Shown here piece after piece: positions 18,534 through 27,709 of a DNA stretch of 64,000 nt. The position numbers were made by a program, and so were the translations under genes. The DNA comes from Opitutia bacterium (GTDB taxonomy: Bacteria > Verrucomicrobiota > Verrucomicrobiia > Opitutales > Opitutaceae), in assembly GCA_947472765.1 (NCBI GenBank), contig CANJCM010000005.1, positions 46,527 through 110,526 of the forward strand, read 5' to 3'. The notes beneath the pieces are model-generated. The model did no database searches, had not been told where the DNA came from, and saw nothing but the letters and a program-made list of their open reading frames with translations. The first letter of the stretch is position 1; every line of letters begins with the position of its first letter.

Positions 18534-19535
18534 TCACCGGCCCGGCCGATCCGCGTAACCGCGCGGATGGCTCGAATGCCACTTCCACGCGGTGGCGACG
18601 ATCGAGTCGATGTCGGGAAACTTCACCTTCCAGCTGAGTTCGCGCTGCGCTTTGGACGAATCGGCATAGAGCGCGGGCGGATCGCCGGCCCGGCGGGGCT
18701 TGTCCACGATTTTCACGGGACGGCCCGTGGCCTTTTCGACCGCACGGATGACTTCGCGATTCGAAGTCGGCTTGCCGGTGCCAAGGTTATAGAAGAGCTG
18801 CGTGCCCGGCACGGCCAGCCGGTCGAAGACTGCAATGTGCGCCCGGCTCAAATCGTCCACGTGGACATAATCCCGCAGGCAGGTGCCGTCCGGAGTAGGG
18901 TAGTCGGTCCCGTACAGCTCGAGGTGCGGCCTCCGTCCCATCGCGACATCGATCGCCACGGGAATCAGGTGCGTCTCGGGATCATGGTCCTCGCCGATCG
19001 AACCGTCCTCCGAGGCGCCGGCCGCGTTGAAATAGCGAAACGCCGCAAACGAGAGGCCGTTGGCATGCGCGAGGGCCTTCAGCGTGTTCTCGAGGTCCAA
19101 TTTCGTCTGGCCGTAGGGATTGATCGGCGCCTGCGGGAGCGTCTCGTGAATCGGCAGCGTCGCCGGAATGCCAAAGGTCGCGCAGGTCGAGGAGAACACG
19201 AATTTCCTCACCCCGGCGGCCAGCATCGCCCGCAGCAGGTGGAGCGGCGCGACCGTGTTGTTGAAGTAGTATTTGAGCGGGTCTGTGACCGACTCGCCGA
19301 CGTAGCAGTACGCCGCAAAGTGCATGACGACATCGATGCGCTCTTCCTGCAGGACCCGCCCCACGGCCACCTCGTCGCCCAGGTTGGCCTCATGGACTGG
19401 CACGCCCGGAGCCACCGCGGCCCGGTGACCGTACACAAAATTGTCCAGCACCACCGGTCGATGCCCGGCGGCCACCAATTGTCGCACACAGTGACTGCCA
19501 ATGTAACCAGCTCCCCCGACGACGAGTACGTTCAT
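18534..19535 (-). CDS. galE: UDP-glucose 4-epimerase
   Basis: A 333-residue enzyme interconverting UDP-glucose and UDP-galactose, supplying galactosyl units for polysaccharide. It has the NAD-binding MNVLVVGGAGYIGSHCV, the catalytic SSTCATFG and NPYGQTKLDLE (the Y-x3-K pair is YGQTK), and the family segments GEDHDPETHLIP and GTDYPTPDGTCLRDYVHV. The frame is open ~48 codons upstream, but ATG 19535 starts exactly at the Rossmann strand and has AAGG in the right place. It is divergent from the ketosynthase at 19685. Confidence 0.95.
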   Translation of the reverse strand: MNVLVVGGAGYIGSHCVRQLVAAGHRPVVLDNFVYGHRAAVAPGVPVHEANLGDEVAVGRVLQEERIDVVMHFAAYCYVGESVTDPLKYYFNNTVAPLHLLRAMLAAGVRKFVFSSTCATFGIPATLPIHETLPQAPINPYGQTKLDLENTLKALAHANGLSFAAFRYFNAAGASEDGSIGEDHDPETHLIPVAIDVAMGRRPHLELYGTDYPTPDGTCLRDYVHVDDLSRAHIAVFDRLAVPGTQLFYNLGTGKPTSNREVIRAVEKATGRPVKIVDKPRRAGDPPALYADSSKAQRELSWKVKFPDIDSIVATAWKWHSSHPRGYADRPGR

Positions 19536-19684
19536 GCAAGTATTACCTTCATCACCGACATCCCACGCATCGACAAGCAGATCCATCGGTGGTGCGATAC
19601 GAAGTCCGGCCCACGATCCCGCCGTTGGGCGAGCGTGGTATTGCTTTCGCGAGGAGGTTGGGTAGCGATTTCCCTTCACCTCGA

Positions 19685-20923
19685 ATGAAGGACTCGCGCA
19701 TCGTCATCACCGGCGTCGGACTGACCGCACCCAACGGCAATACGCTGGCGGAATTCCGCGGCAATCTCCTGACCGGGGTGGCCGGAATCGAGCGCATCGA
19801 GATCCGGTACATGGGCCCGCAACTGGCGGGGGTCTGCCACTTCGACCCGCTCAAGTACCAGAAAAAGAAGGAGGTCCGCGTCGGCACCCGGGCCGGCAGC
19901 ATCAGCATCTACTGCGCTCGCGAAGCCCTGGCAGACAGCGGTGTGTCGGTCGAGACGCTGTCCAAGGATCGGACCGGCATTTACATTGGCCTCACCGAGC
20001 ACGGCAACGTCGAGACGGAGAACGAAATCTACGCCATCTCGAAGTTCGGCTACGACACGAAGTACTGGTCCCATTACCACAACCCCCGGACTGTCGCCAA
20101 CAACCCGGCCGGTGAGGCGTCGCTCAATCTCGGCATCACCGGGCCCGCCTACACCATCGGCGCCGCCTGCGCCGCGGGTAACATGGGCCTGATTCACGCC
20201 GCGCAGATGCTGCGGCTCGGCGAGGTGGACTTCGCGATTTGCGGTGGCGTCAGCGAAAGCATCCACACCTTCGGCATCTTTGCGGGTTTCAAGTCCCAGA
20301 ACGCGCTCGCGACGCACGACGTGCCCCACAAGGCCTCACGTCCCTTCGACCTCGCCCGCAACGGCATCGTGATTTCCGAGGGCGGCTGCCTCTACACCCT
20401 GGAACGCCTCGAGGACGCGCAGAAGCGGGGAGCGAAGATTTACGCCGAGATCGCCGGTTACCACGTCAACAGCGACGCCAGCGACTACGTCCTTCCCAAT
20501 CCGGTGCGGCAGGAGGAATGCATCCGCGCCGCGATCCGCCGGGCCGGCCTGACCCCGCAGGACATTCACATCGTCAACACCCACGCCACGGCCACGCCGC
20601 TGGGGGACATTCAGGAGTGCGAGGGGATCCGCGCGGTGTTCGGCGCCGGCTGTCCCGACACTTACATCAACAACACCAAGAGCTTCATCGGACACGCCAT
20701 GGGCGCCGCTGGGGCTTTGGAACTCGCGGGTAATCTTCCATCCTTCGACGACCTCACCGTGCATCCCACGATCAACGTCGTGAACCTCGACCCCCAGTGC
20801 GCGTTGCCGGGCCTCGTCCTGAATCACCCGCGCAAGGTTGCGAAAGTGGATACGATCCTGAATAACTCCTTCGGGATGCTCGGAATAAATTCCACGTTGA
20901 TTGTTAAGCGGTTTGTCCCCTAA
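19685..20923 (+). CDS. FabF-like 3-oxoacyl-ACP synthase (KAS II type)
   Basis: A condensing enzyme that would extend an acyl chain on ACP with malonyl-ACP. It has 412 residues from ATG 19685; the open upstream frame has no family match. The triad is complete: Cys162 in GAACAAGNMG, His300 in NTHATATPLGD and His337 in SFIGHAMGAAG. Several normally invariant neighbours differ (NTHATA instead of NAHGTS; RPFDLARNGIVISEGG instead of RPFDxxRDGFVxGEG), so it is probably a specialised paralogue and not the housekeeping FabF. It is followed by its own ACP gene 17 bases downstream and begins the putative unusual-lipid locus. Confidence 0.88.
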   Translation: MKDSRIVITGVGLTAPNGNTLAEFRGNLLTGVAGIERIEIRYMGPQLAGVCHFDPLKYQKKKEVRVGTRAGSISIYCAREALADSGVSVETLSKDRTGIYIGLTEHGNVETENEIYAISKFGYDTKYWSHYHNPRTVANNPAGEASLNLGITGPAYTIGAACAAGNMGLIHAAQMLRLGEVDFAICGGVSESIHTFGIFAGFKSQNALATHDVPHKASRPFDLARNGIVISEGGCLYTLERLEDAQKRGAKIYAEIAGYHVNSDASDYVLPNPVRQEECIRAAIRRAGLTPQDIHIVNTHATATPLGDIQECEGIRAVFGAGCPDTYINNTKSFIGHAMGAAGALELAGNLPSFDDLTVHPTINVVNLDPQCALPGLVLNHPRKVAKVDTILNNSFGMLGINSTLIVKRFVP

Positions 20924-20940
20924 TTCCGCGCACCTGACCC

Positions 20941-21201
20941 ATGACCAAAGACGAATGCAAGAAGCTGGTGCTCCATATCATCGCGGACATCGCGCCGGAT
21001 GAGGACCTCAGCAACGTCAAACCCGACGTCCGGCTGCGGGATCAGCTCCAGCTCGATAGCATGGATTTCCTCGATATCGTCATGGAACTCCGGAAGCGCC
21101 ACGGGATCGAAGTCCCGGAGGCGGATTACGTCCAGCTCGCGAGCCTCGACAGCTGCGGCGAGTACCTGACGCCGAAGTTCAACGCCCTCGCGAAGCACTG
21201 A
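20941..21201 (+). CDS. Acyl carrier protein (dedicated)
   Basis: A small acidic carrier protein of 86 residues. The phosphopantetheine site is LQLDSMDFLDIVMEL, with Ser40, followed by the usual helix III region. It starts 17 bases after the ketosynthase stop and is closed by a strong terminator, so ketosynthase and ACP form a two-gene unit. The sequence after the DSM motif (RKRHGIEVPEADYVQLASLDSCGEYL) is like ACPs of secondary or special fatty-acid systems. No phosphopantetheinyl transferase is in the window. Confidence 0.9.
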   Translation: MTKDECKKLVLHIIADIAPDEDLSNVKPDVRLRDQLQLDSMDFLDIVMELRKRHGIEVPEADYVQLASLDSCGEYLTPKFNALAKH

Positions 21202-21225
21202 GCGAATCAGGAGCTCCTGACGACA

Positions 21226-21252
21226 AAGCCGGGCCCACCGCCCGGCTTTTTG
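21226..21252 (+). terminator. Rho-independent terminator after ACP gene
   Basis: The stem AAGCCGGGC / GCCCGGCTT closes a five-base loop and runs into TTTTT. It separates the ketosynthase-ACP pair from the flavoprotein genes downstream. Confidence 0.9.
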
Positions 21253-21285
21253 CTGGTCGTGGCTCAGGTGGTGGCAGCTGAGTGG

Positions 21286-21504
21286 CACGGGTCTCCCGAC
21301 CCGTGATTTTTTCTGCCGATCGCACCGAGGTGGAATCCAAAGCCAGGCTGTTTGGCGTGGCCGTGTCCGTGAGGACAGGGACTTCCAAATCGCTTCGCCG
21401 CAAGTTCGTCCCGCTGCTCACGCAGCGGGCTACAATGCGAACTTCGGAATCCCCCTCATGGGTCAGCAGACCCATGCCACGATGATGGAGCCACCGCTGC
21501 GGGC
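21286..21504. repeat. Cluster of palindromic hairpins before the first flavoprotein gene
   Basis: Three hairpins in about 220 bases. CACGGGTC-TCCC-GACCCGTG followed by ATTTTTT lies at 21286-21312 and could also terminate transcription. CCCGCTGCTCACGCAGCGGG lies at about 21412-21431. CATGGGTC-AGCA-GACCCATG lies at about 21459-21478. They resemble different repeat families of the REP type. No gene is seen in the stretch. Confidence 0.55.
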
Positions 21505-22989
21505 TTGTTCTCGCCGGTCGCGGTGGTCTCAATCGCCAATTCGTCCTTGAATACGCGTACTCATTACGACGTGGCCATCATCGGCGCCGGCATGTCCGGC
21601 CTCGCCGCCGGCATCCGGCTGGCGCACTTCGGCAAGGCGGTCTGCATCTTCGAGCGCCACAACGCGGTCGGCGGCTTGAATGGGTTCTACAGCATCGCGG
21701 GCCGGAAGTACGACGTGGGCCTGCATGCGATGACCAATTTCGTGCGGCCGGGCGTAAAGGGGACGCCGCTCACCAAACTGCTCCGGCAACTTCGCATCGA
21801 GCGGGAGGAATTCGCCTTGTGCGAACAACGGCAGTCCCGGGTCGCGTTCGGCCCGCGCGGCGAGACTTCGCTGCGGTTCACGAATGATTTCGCGGTGCTC
21901 GAGCAGGAGGTGGCGCAGCGCTTTCCGGCCGAGGCGGACGGATTTCGGCGGCTCGTCGCGGCGGTGCGGACCTTCGATGACGTTTCGCTCGACGCGAAGC
22001 CCGTGTCGGCCCGAAGCATCGTGCGCGAGCACCTCCGCGATCCGCTGCTCGAGGACATGCTCTTCTGTCCGTTGATGTACTACGGCAGCGCAACGGAGCA
22101 AGACATGGAGTTCGGGCAGTTCGTGATCATGTTCAAGGCGCTCTTCCTCGAGGGCTTCGCGCGTCCGTTCGAAGGCGTTCGTCAGGTGCTGCGGGTGCTG
22201 CTCGACAAATACCGCGCCGCCGGCGGCGAGCGCCGGATGAAGTGCGGTGTACAGCGGATTTCGCGACGCGCGGATGGCGTCAATGTGCTGCGCCTCGACT
22301 CCGGCGAGGAAATCACCGCGGCCCATGTCATCTCCTCCATCGGCGCGCCGGAAACCGAGCGGCTGATGGCGAACGAAGTCGGGCGTGAGCAGGCGGCCCC
22401 GGCGGCGACGCCCGGACGTCTGTCGTTCGTCGAAACGATCAGCGTGCTGAAACCGCAGCCCGCGGACCTCGGGTGGGGCGACGATACGATCATCTTCTTC
22501 AACGACTCGCCGCGGTTCGACTACGCCCGCCCCGGGGATCCCGTCGATCCGCGCAGCGGCGTCATCTGCATTCCGAACAACTTCGAGTACGGGTCCGGCA
22601 AAACCTTGTCCGAGGGACTGGTGCGCGTGACCTGCCTCGCGAACTACGATTACTGGGCCGGACTAAACGAGGAAACCTACCGCGCGGAAAAGCAGCGGTG
22701 GTACCGGACCGTGCAGGCAAGTGCGCAGCGTTTCCTGCCGCCACTGACCGCCCCAACGGCCTTCGATCGTGCGGTGGTGGCGACGGATATGTTCACGCCG
22801 CGCACGATCACCAAGTTTACCGGACACCTGCAGGGCGCGATCTACGGGGCGCCGGTCAAGCAGCGCCAGGGTCGGACCGCGCTGCCCAACGTCTACCTGT
22901 GCGGCACGGATCAGGGTTTTCTGGGCATCGTCGGCGCCATGCTCAGCGGCATCTCGATGGCGAACTATCACATCTTGCAAAAGGGTTAG
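21505..22989 (+). CDS. Phytoene-desaturase-like FAD-dependent oxidoreductase 1
   Basis: A flavoprotein of up to 494 residues of the phytoene desaturase / carotenoid isomerase / retinol saturase superfamily. These enzymes desaturate, saturate or isomerise hydrophobic polyenes. The FAD dinucleotide motif is DVAIIGAGMSGLAAGIRLAHFGK with the acidic end at IFERH, then NAVGGLNGFYSIAGRKYDVGLHA. The C-terminal FAD segment is LPNVYLCGTDQGFLGIVGAMLSG. The start is uncertain: TTG 21505, GTG 21523 or TTG 21547, the last giving MNTRTHYDVAIIG. It is unlikely to be a carotenoid enzyme, since no phytoene synthase is near, and its neighbours are fatty-acid enzymes. Confidence 0.82.
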   Translation: MFSPVAVVSIANSSLNTRTHYDVAIIGAGMSGLAAGIRLAHFGKAVCIFERHNAVGGLNGFYSIAGRKYDVGLHAMTNFVRPGVKGTPLTKLLRQLRIEREEFALCEQRQSRVAFGPRGETSLRFTNDFAVLEQEVAQRFPAEADGFRRLVAAVRTFDDVSLDAKPVSARSIVREHLRDPLLEDMLFCPLMYYGSATEQDMEFGQFVIMFKALFLEGFARPFEGVRQVLRVLLDKYRAAGGERRMKCGVQRISRRADGVNVLRLDSGEEITAAHVISSIGAPETERLMANEVGREQAAPAATPGRLSFVETISVLKPQPADLGWGDDTIIFFNDSPRFDYARPGDPVDPRSGVICIPNNFEYGSGKTLSEGLVRVTCLANYDYWAGLNEETYRAEKQRWYRTVQASAQRFLPPLTAPTAFDRAVVATDMFTPRTITKFTGHLQGAIYGAPVKQRQGRTALPNVYLCGTDQGFLGIVGAMLSGISMANYHILQKG

Positions 22990-23012
22990 GACACCGGCGA
23001 AATGCCCGCGCC

Positions 23013-23870
23013 ATGAAAACTCTCTTTCGCCTCGCGCTTCTACCGCTCGCGATCGCCTCGTTGCAGGCCGCACCCGGCCCGAATCCCAAGGAAAATCTCG
23101 GCCTCCAGCTGTGGAGCCTCCGGGCCACCTCCAAGGAGAGCATGACCGCCGCGCTGGACCTCGCCAAGGGCTACGGATTCAAGACGGTCGAGACGGCCGG
23201 GACGGGGAATCTCACGGTGGCCCAGTTCACCGCCGAGCTGAAGTCGCGCGGTCTCTCCGCGTTCAGCGCGCACATCGGCTACGACGCGGCGAAGAAGGAC
23301 ATCGCCGCTGCCATTCGCGAGGTGAAGGCGATGGGCGCCAAATTTCTCATCATCCCGAGCCTGCCGCATCCGTCCGCCTTTGGTGCCAATGAGGCCCGCA
23401 AGTTCGCGGCCGACTTCAATACCTTCGGCGCCGCCTGCAAGGCCGCGGGGATTCGCTTCGGTTATCATCCGCACGGTTTCGAATTCACCCCCACGGGTGC
23501 CGCCCGCGGCGAACTCGCCTTCGATGTCCTCGCGCGCGAAACCGATCCCGAACTCGTCTGCTTCGAGATGGATATCTTTTGGGCCTTCCATGCCGGTCAG
23601 GATCCGGCCCGGCTATTTGCCAAGTATCCCGGTCGCTGGGCCCTGGCGCACGTGAAGGACATCCGGAAGGGCGCCGTCACCGGCCTCTCCACCGGCAGCG
23701 CGCCGCCCACGGACAATGTCGCGGTCGGTTCCGGCCAGCTTGACTGGACCGAGATTCTTACGGCGGCCCAGGCCGCAGGCGTGGAGCACTATTTCATCGA
23801 GGACGAGACACCGACGCCGCTGCAGTGCATCCCGGACAGCCTGAAGTTCATCCGCGGGCTGAAGCTCTGA
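23013..23870 (+). CDS. Exported sugar-phosphate isomerase/epimerase-like TIM barrel
   Basis: A 285-residue protein with a signal peptide ([19 protein letters not shown]) and an AP-endonuclease-2/xylose-isomerase-like TIM barrel: [56 protein letters not shown] and [10 protein letters not shown]. The Glu, His and Asp residues that usually bind the divalent metal are present. Verrucomicrobia and planctomycetes carry many secreted paralogues of unknown substrate, probably sugars. It sits, oddly, between the two flavoprotein genes of the lipid locus. ATG 23013 starts exactly at the signal peptide. Confidence 0.85.
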   Translation: MKTLFRLALLPLAIASLQAAPGPNPKENLGLQLWSLRATSKESMTAALDLAKGYGFKTVETAGTGNLTVAQFTAELKSRGLSAFSAHIGYDAAKKDIAAAIREVKAMGAKFLIIPSLPHPSAFGANEARKFAADFNTFGAACKAAGIRFGYHPHGFEFTPTGAARGELAFDVLARETDPELVCFEMDIFWAFHAGQDPARLFAKYPGRWALAHVKDIRKGAVTGLSTGSAPPTDNVAVGSGQLDWTEILTAAQAAGVEHYFIEDETPTPLQCIPDSLKFIRGLKL

Positions 23871-23898
23871 TCAGCCTCCGCGCCGCGCCCACTTCTGC

Positions 23899-25365
23899 AT
23901 GGCTTACGACTGGCTCAAAGGCGTCGCCGACGAGTATGATGTAATCGTGATTGGCAGCGGCCTGGGCGGCCTGACCGGCGCCAACGTCCTGGCGAAAGCC
24001 GGCCACCGGGTACTGCTGCTCGAACACCATTACCAGTTCGGCGGACTCGCGACCTGGTTCACGCGCAAGGGCGGACACATCTTCGACATTTCGCTGCACG
24101 GCTTTCCGAGCGGGATGATCAAGTCCTGCCGCAAGTATTGGACGAAGGAGATCGCCGGGGCGATCGTCCCGCTGAAGGACATCCGCTTCGTCAACCCGCA
24201 GATGGATGTCTGGACGACCTTCACGCGCGAAGACTACACCCGGGTGCTGGTCGAGAAATTCGGCCTCGAGCGCGCGCAGGTGGAGCGGTTCTACGAGCAC
24301 CTGCGGTCGATGAACTTCTACGACAACAACCCGGAGACCACCGGGCAGATGCTCGAGCGGTACTTCCCCGGACGTGACGACGTGAAGCGGTTGCTGATGG
24401 AGCCGATCGCCTATGCCAACGGATCGACGCTCGACGACCCGGCGATCACGTATGGAATCGTCTTCTCGAATTTCATGGGCGCGGGCGTCTACACCTTCCG
24501 CGGTGGCTCCGACGACCTGATCGAAAAGATGGTCGCGGAGCTGAAGCGCAACGGCGTGGAAGTGCGGAAGAAGGTCCTCGTGGATCGTATCCTAGTTGAG
24601 GAACGCAATGGTCGGAAAGTGGCGACCGGCATCGTGGCCAAGAGCGGCCGTGTCATTCGCGCCCGCGCCGTCCTGTCGAACGCCAACATTCACAACACGG
24701 TTTTCCGCCTCGCCGGCGAAGAGAGTTTTCCGGCGGACTTCGTGCAGGAAGCGAAAGCCGTCCGCATCAACTCGAGCTCGTGCCAGGTCTACCTCGGGAT
24801 TCGCAAGGGCGAGACGATTCCCCACATCGGCGATCTCGTTTTTACTTCAGCCAACCCCAAGTTCGACAGCGCGGAGCTGACGGATTTTCACACGACGAGC
24901 CGGACCTTCTCAGTTTACTATCCCGACACCCGGCCGGGCTCGGATCGATACACGGTCGTCGTCTCGCTCAACGGCCAGTACGGCGACTGGGCGGCGCTGT
25001 CGGAGGAAGATTACGAGCGGGAAAAGCAGCGCCTGATCGAGGAGTCTCTCGTTGCGCTGGAGCGGTTCATTCCCGATGTGCGCGGCAAGATCGACTGGAC
25101 CGAGGCCGCCACGCCGCGGACGATCGAGCGCTACACGACCCACGCCCGCGGCACGTCCTTCGGCACGAAATTCGAAGGCCTCAAGGTTTCGATGGAGTTG
25201 CCCGACAAGTTGCCCGGCCTCTATCACGCGGGTTCGGTCGGCATCATCATGTCGGGCTGGCTTGGGACCATCAATTACGGCGTCATTGTTGCGAACAAGA
25301 TCGACCAGTATCTCTTTCAAAATCGCCCGGCCGCTCCCGCGCCTGCGGCCCAATCCCAGCCATGA
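23899..25365 (+). CDS. Phytoene-desaturase-like FAD-dependent oxidoreductase 2
   Basis: A 488-residue second member of the same flavoprotein superfamily. The FAD motif is [36 protein letters not shown], followed by [19 protein letters not shown]. The middle has the [27 protein letters not shown] segment typical of CrtI/CrtH/RetSat-type proteins, and the C terminus has [19 protein letters not shown]. It is clearly diverged from the flavoprotein at 21505, so the two probably perform successive or different steps. The stop overlaps the ATG of the dehydratase gene (ATGA), tying it to the fatty-acid-type enzymes. Confidence 0.86.
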   Translation: MAYDWLKGVADEYDVIVIGSGLGGLTGANVLAKAGHRVLLLEHHYQFGGLATWFTRKGGHIFDISLHGFPSGMIKSCRKYWTKEIAGAIVPLKDIRFVNPQMDVWTTFTREDYTRVLVEKFGLERAQVERFYEHLRSMNFYDNNPETTGQMLERYFPGRDDVKRLLMEPIAYANGSTLDDPAITYGIVFSNFMGAGVYTFRGGSDDLIEKMVAELKRNGVEVRKKVLVDRILVEERNGRKVATGIVAKSGRVIRARAVLSNANIHNTVFRLAGEESFPADFVQEAKAVRINSSSCQVYLGIRKGETIPHIGDLVFTSANPKFDSAELTDFHTTSRTFSVYYPDTRPGSDRYTVVVSLNGQYGDWAALSEEDYEREKQRLIEESLVALERFIPDVRGKIDWTEAATPRTIERYTTHARGTSFGTKFEGLKVSMELPDKLPGLYHAGSVGIIMSGWLGTINYGVIVANKIDQYLFQNRPAAPAPAAQSQP

Positions 25366-25823
25366 CTCCCGTCACCGACCTCATCCCGCACCGGCCTCCA
25401 TTTCTCTTTGTCGATGCCATCGTGTCGGAACTTCCGGATGGGATGATTGCGTCGCGGCGCTGGCGCCCTGAGGAGGATTTCTACCGCGGACATTATCCCG
25501 GCGCCCCGATCACTCCCGGCGTTCTGCTCTGCGAGGCGGTGTTTCAAACGGCCGCCTGTTTTCTGGCGCTGAAGGCGCGCGCCGCCGGAGCAAAGCCGGG
25601 CGAGGGCGTGCCGTTGATCGCGAAAATCAGCGACGTGCGCTTTCGCCAGCCGGTTTATCCGGGCGACGACATTCTGCTCGAGGTGAAGCAGAAGGACGCG
25701 ATGGGCGGCTTCACGATGATGAGCGGCTCGATCAAGAAGGCCGACGGCACCCGCGTGATGAACGTGGATTTCTCGGTGGCGTGGAAGACGCCCGCCGCGA
25801 GTGGTGGCGAAGCCAGGCCTTGA
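25362..25823 (+). CDS. FabZ-like 3-hydroxyacyl-ACP dehydratase (hotdog fold)
   Basis: A 153-residue enzyme that would dehydrate 3-hydroxyacyl-ACP to the trans-2-enoyl form. The signature is [14 protein letters not shown], followed by [25 protein letters not shown]. It contains the catalytic His44 and Glu58 in the positions of FabZ His/Glu, and later [22 protein letters not shown] 25362 overlaps the flavoprotein stop. It is probably a pathway-specific paralogue acting with the ACP at 20941. FabA-type isomerase activity cannot be excluded. Confidence 0.88.
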   Translation: MTPVTDLIPHRPPFLFVDAIVSELPDGMIASRRWRPEEDFYRGHYPGAPITPGVLLCEAVFQTAACFLALKARAAGAKPGEGVPLIAKISDVRFRQPVYPGDDILLEVKQKDAMGGFTMMSGSIKKADGTRVMNVDFSVAWKTPAASGGEARP

Positions 25824-25842
25824 TCTGCGATCGCGCGCTCCG

Positions 25843-26682
25843 ATGTCCGACTTCCTCCAGCTCACCGGCCAGACGTTTCTCGTCTTCGGCGTCGCCAACC
25901 GGAAGAGCGTGGCGTGGTTTGTCGCGAAGACGCTGGAAGAGCAGGGGGCTCGCGTCCTCTACAGCGTTCGCTCCGAGGCCCGGAAGCAGTCGCTGACGGC
26001 GCTGCTCGCGGCCAAGCCGGTTTTCATCTGCGATGTGGAGCAGGAAGGCGCCGTCGATCGGCTCGCGTCGGAAGTCGCCGCCGCGGGACACGCGCCGCTC
26101 GCAGGCATCGTCCACTCGATCGCGTTCGCGAATTACTCCGAGGGCTTCAAACCGTTCCACGAGACGAAGCGGGCCGACTTCCTCCAGGCGACCGCAGTCT
26201 CCGCCTTCTCGCTGGTCGAGATGGCCCGGGCGTTCAAGCCGCACCTCGCGCCGAATGCGTCCGTCGTGACCATCGGCATTTCGTCGCTGCTCGTGACGCC
26301 CGACAACTACGGTTACATGGGCCCGATCAAGGCCGCCCTGGAATCCGCCGTCCGCTTCCTCGCGAAGTCTTTCAGCGCGACGAGCGCCGTGCGCTTCAAC
26401 GCGGTTGGAGCCGGGCCGCTCAAGACGAGTGCGTCCGCCGGGATTCCCGGTTATTTGGAGAGCTACCTGTACGCCGAGAAACTGACGTTTCGGAAGAAGA
26501 ACCTCGAGACGGCGGAGGTCGCCAATGTCGTGCTGTTCCTGCTTAGCCCACGCAGCAGTGGCATCAATGGCACGACCCTCGTCGTCGATGCCGGGCTCGG
26601 CTCCAACTATTTTGATCAGGAAATCGTCCGGCTCACCATGCGGCCGGAAGTGAAGTCGGGGAACGCGTCCCCGTCCGCCTGA
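25843..26682 (+). CDS. FabI-like enoyl-ACP reductase (SDR family)
   Basis: A 279-residue short-chain dehydrogenase of the FabI subgroup, reducing enoyl-ACP with NAD(P)H. The start [21 protein letters not shown] matches the FabI cofactor segment. The active pair is Tyr156-x6-Lys163 in [12 protein letters not shown], the same numbering as E. coli FabI. The end ([18 protein letters not shown]) carries the usual C-terminal signature. ATG 25843 is chosen over an upstream start inside the dehydratase gene's end. With the ketosynthase, ACP and dehydratase it supplies three of the four fatty-acid elongation steps; no ketoreductase is in the locus. Confidence 0.87.
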   Translation: MSDFLQLTGQTFLVFGVANRKSVAWFVAKTLEEQGARVLYSVRSEARKQSLTALLAAKPVFICDVEQEGAVDRLASEVAAAGHAPLAGIVHSIAFANYSEGFKPFHETKRADFLQATAVSAFSLVEMARAFKPHLAPNASVVTIGISSLLVTPDNYGYMGPIKAALESAVRFLAKSFSATSAVRFNAVGAGPLKTSASAGIPGYLESYLYAEKLTFRKKNLETAEVANVVLFLLSPRSSGINGTTLVVDAGLGSNYFDQEIVRLTMRPEVKSGNASPSA

Positions 26683-26683
26683 C

Positions 26684-27709
26684 ATGCGGTTCGAAAACGT
26701 CTGCCTCGAGTCGCTGGCGGTCGCGCTGCCAGAGGAAATCTGGACCTCCGCGGACATCGAGGAACGGCTCCGCCCGCTGTACGAGCGCTTGAAGCTGCCG
26801 GCCGGGCGCCTCGAGCTGATGACCGGGATCCGCGAACGCCGGATGTGGCCGGTCGGGACCCGGCCCTCCGACGCCAGTGCGGCCGCGGGCCGCAACGTCC
26901 TCGCCAAATCGCAACTCAGTGCCGCGCAGGTCGAACTCTTCATCCATGCGGCCGTGAGCCGCGACATGCTCGAGCCGGCGACGGCCTCGTTTGCGCATCG
27001 CAAGATTGGACTGCCGGCGACGGCGCAGATCTTCGATGTGTCGAACGCGTGTCTCGGATTTCTTAATTCGCTGACCGTGGCGGCGGGCTTGATTGAGTCG
27101 GGACAGATTCGGTGCGCGCTCGTCGCCGCCGGCGAGAATGGTCGTCCGCTGGTCGACCAGACACTGCGCACCCTCGTCGAACAGCCGCTCTCACGAAACG
27201 AGATCAAACCGTTCTTCGCGAATCTCACGATCGGGTCGGGCGCGGTGGCTGCGATGGTGTGCCATCGTTCGCTGGTGAAAGGGCGGGCGCACCGGCTGCT
27301 CGGCGGCATCGCCCGCGCGGCGACGCAGCATAGCGAACTCTGCCAGGGCGACACCCACGGTACCGAGGCGCTCGCGATGCAGACCGACTCGGAACAGTTG
27401 CTCGTCGCGGGTGTGACGGTGGCGAAGGAAACCTGGACCGATTTCACCGCTGACCACGGGACGGATTTTCAGCGCTACGTCTGCCATCAAGTCGGCACGG
27501 CGCATCGGAGAAAGTTATACGAGACCCTCGGTCTCGACCTTGCGCGGGACTTCTCGACCTTCGAGACGCTCGGCAACACCGGATCGGTTGCGCTGCCGGC
27601 CACGCTCGCCGCGGGCGTGGAAGCCGGAGCGATCCGCGAGGGCGATCGCGTGGGATTGCTCGGGATCGGGAGCGGATTGAACTGCCTGATGCTCGCGCTC
27701 GAATGGTAA
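26684..27709 (+). CDS. oleA: OleA-like acyl-CoA head-to-head condensing enzyme (thiolase fold)
   Basis: A 341-residue KAS III/thiolase-superfamily enzyme. OleA joins two fatty acyl-CoA chains to a long 2-alkyl-3-keto acid, the first step of long-chain olefin synthesis. Key residues are Cys123 in FDVSNACLGFLNSL, His268 in VCHQVGTAH, Asn298 in LGNTGSV, and Glu97 in SRDMLEPATAS, which fits the extra glutamate base that distinguishes OleA from FabH. GIRERRMWPVGTRPSDA also fits OleA. It follows the enoyl reductase by one base and overlaps the next gene by seven. A FabH-type priming enzyme is the alternative, but the OleB neighbour argues for OleA. Confidence 0.8.
   Translation: MRFENVCLESLAVALPEEIWTSADIEERLRPLYERLKLPAGRLELMTGIRERRMWPVGTRPSDASAAAGRNVLAKSQLSAAQVELFIHAAVSRDMLEPATASFAHRKIGLPATAQIFDVSNACLGFLNSLTVAAGLIESGQIRCALVAAGENGRPLVDQTLRTLVEQPLSRNEIKPFFANLTIGSGAVAAMVCHRSLVKGRAHRLLGGIARAATQHSELCQGDTHGTEALAMQTDSEQLLVAGVTVAKETWTDFTADHGTDFQRYVCHQVGTAHRRKLYETLGLDLARDFSTFETLGNTGSVALPATLAAGVEAGAIREGDRVGLLGIGSGLNCLMLALEW

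Noticed and set aside
21226..21312. Riboswitch upstream of the flavoprotein gene
   Set aside because: Only simple hairpins with T-tracts are seen; no conserved aptamer core that I recognise.
21505..25365. Carotenoid biosynthesis locus
   Set aside because: The two flavoproteins are CrtI-like, but there is no phytoene synthase, cyclase or isoprenoid gene, and the neighbours are fatty-acid-type enzymes.
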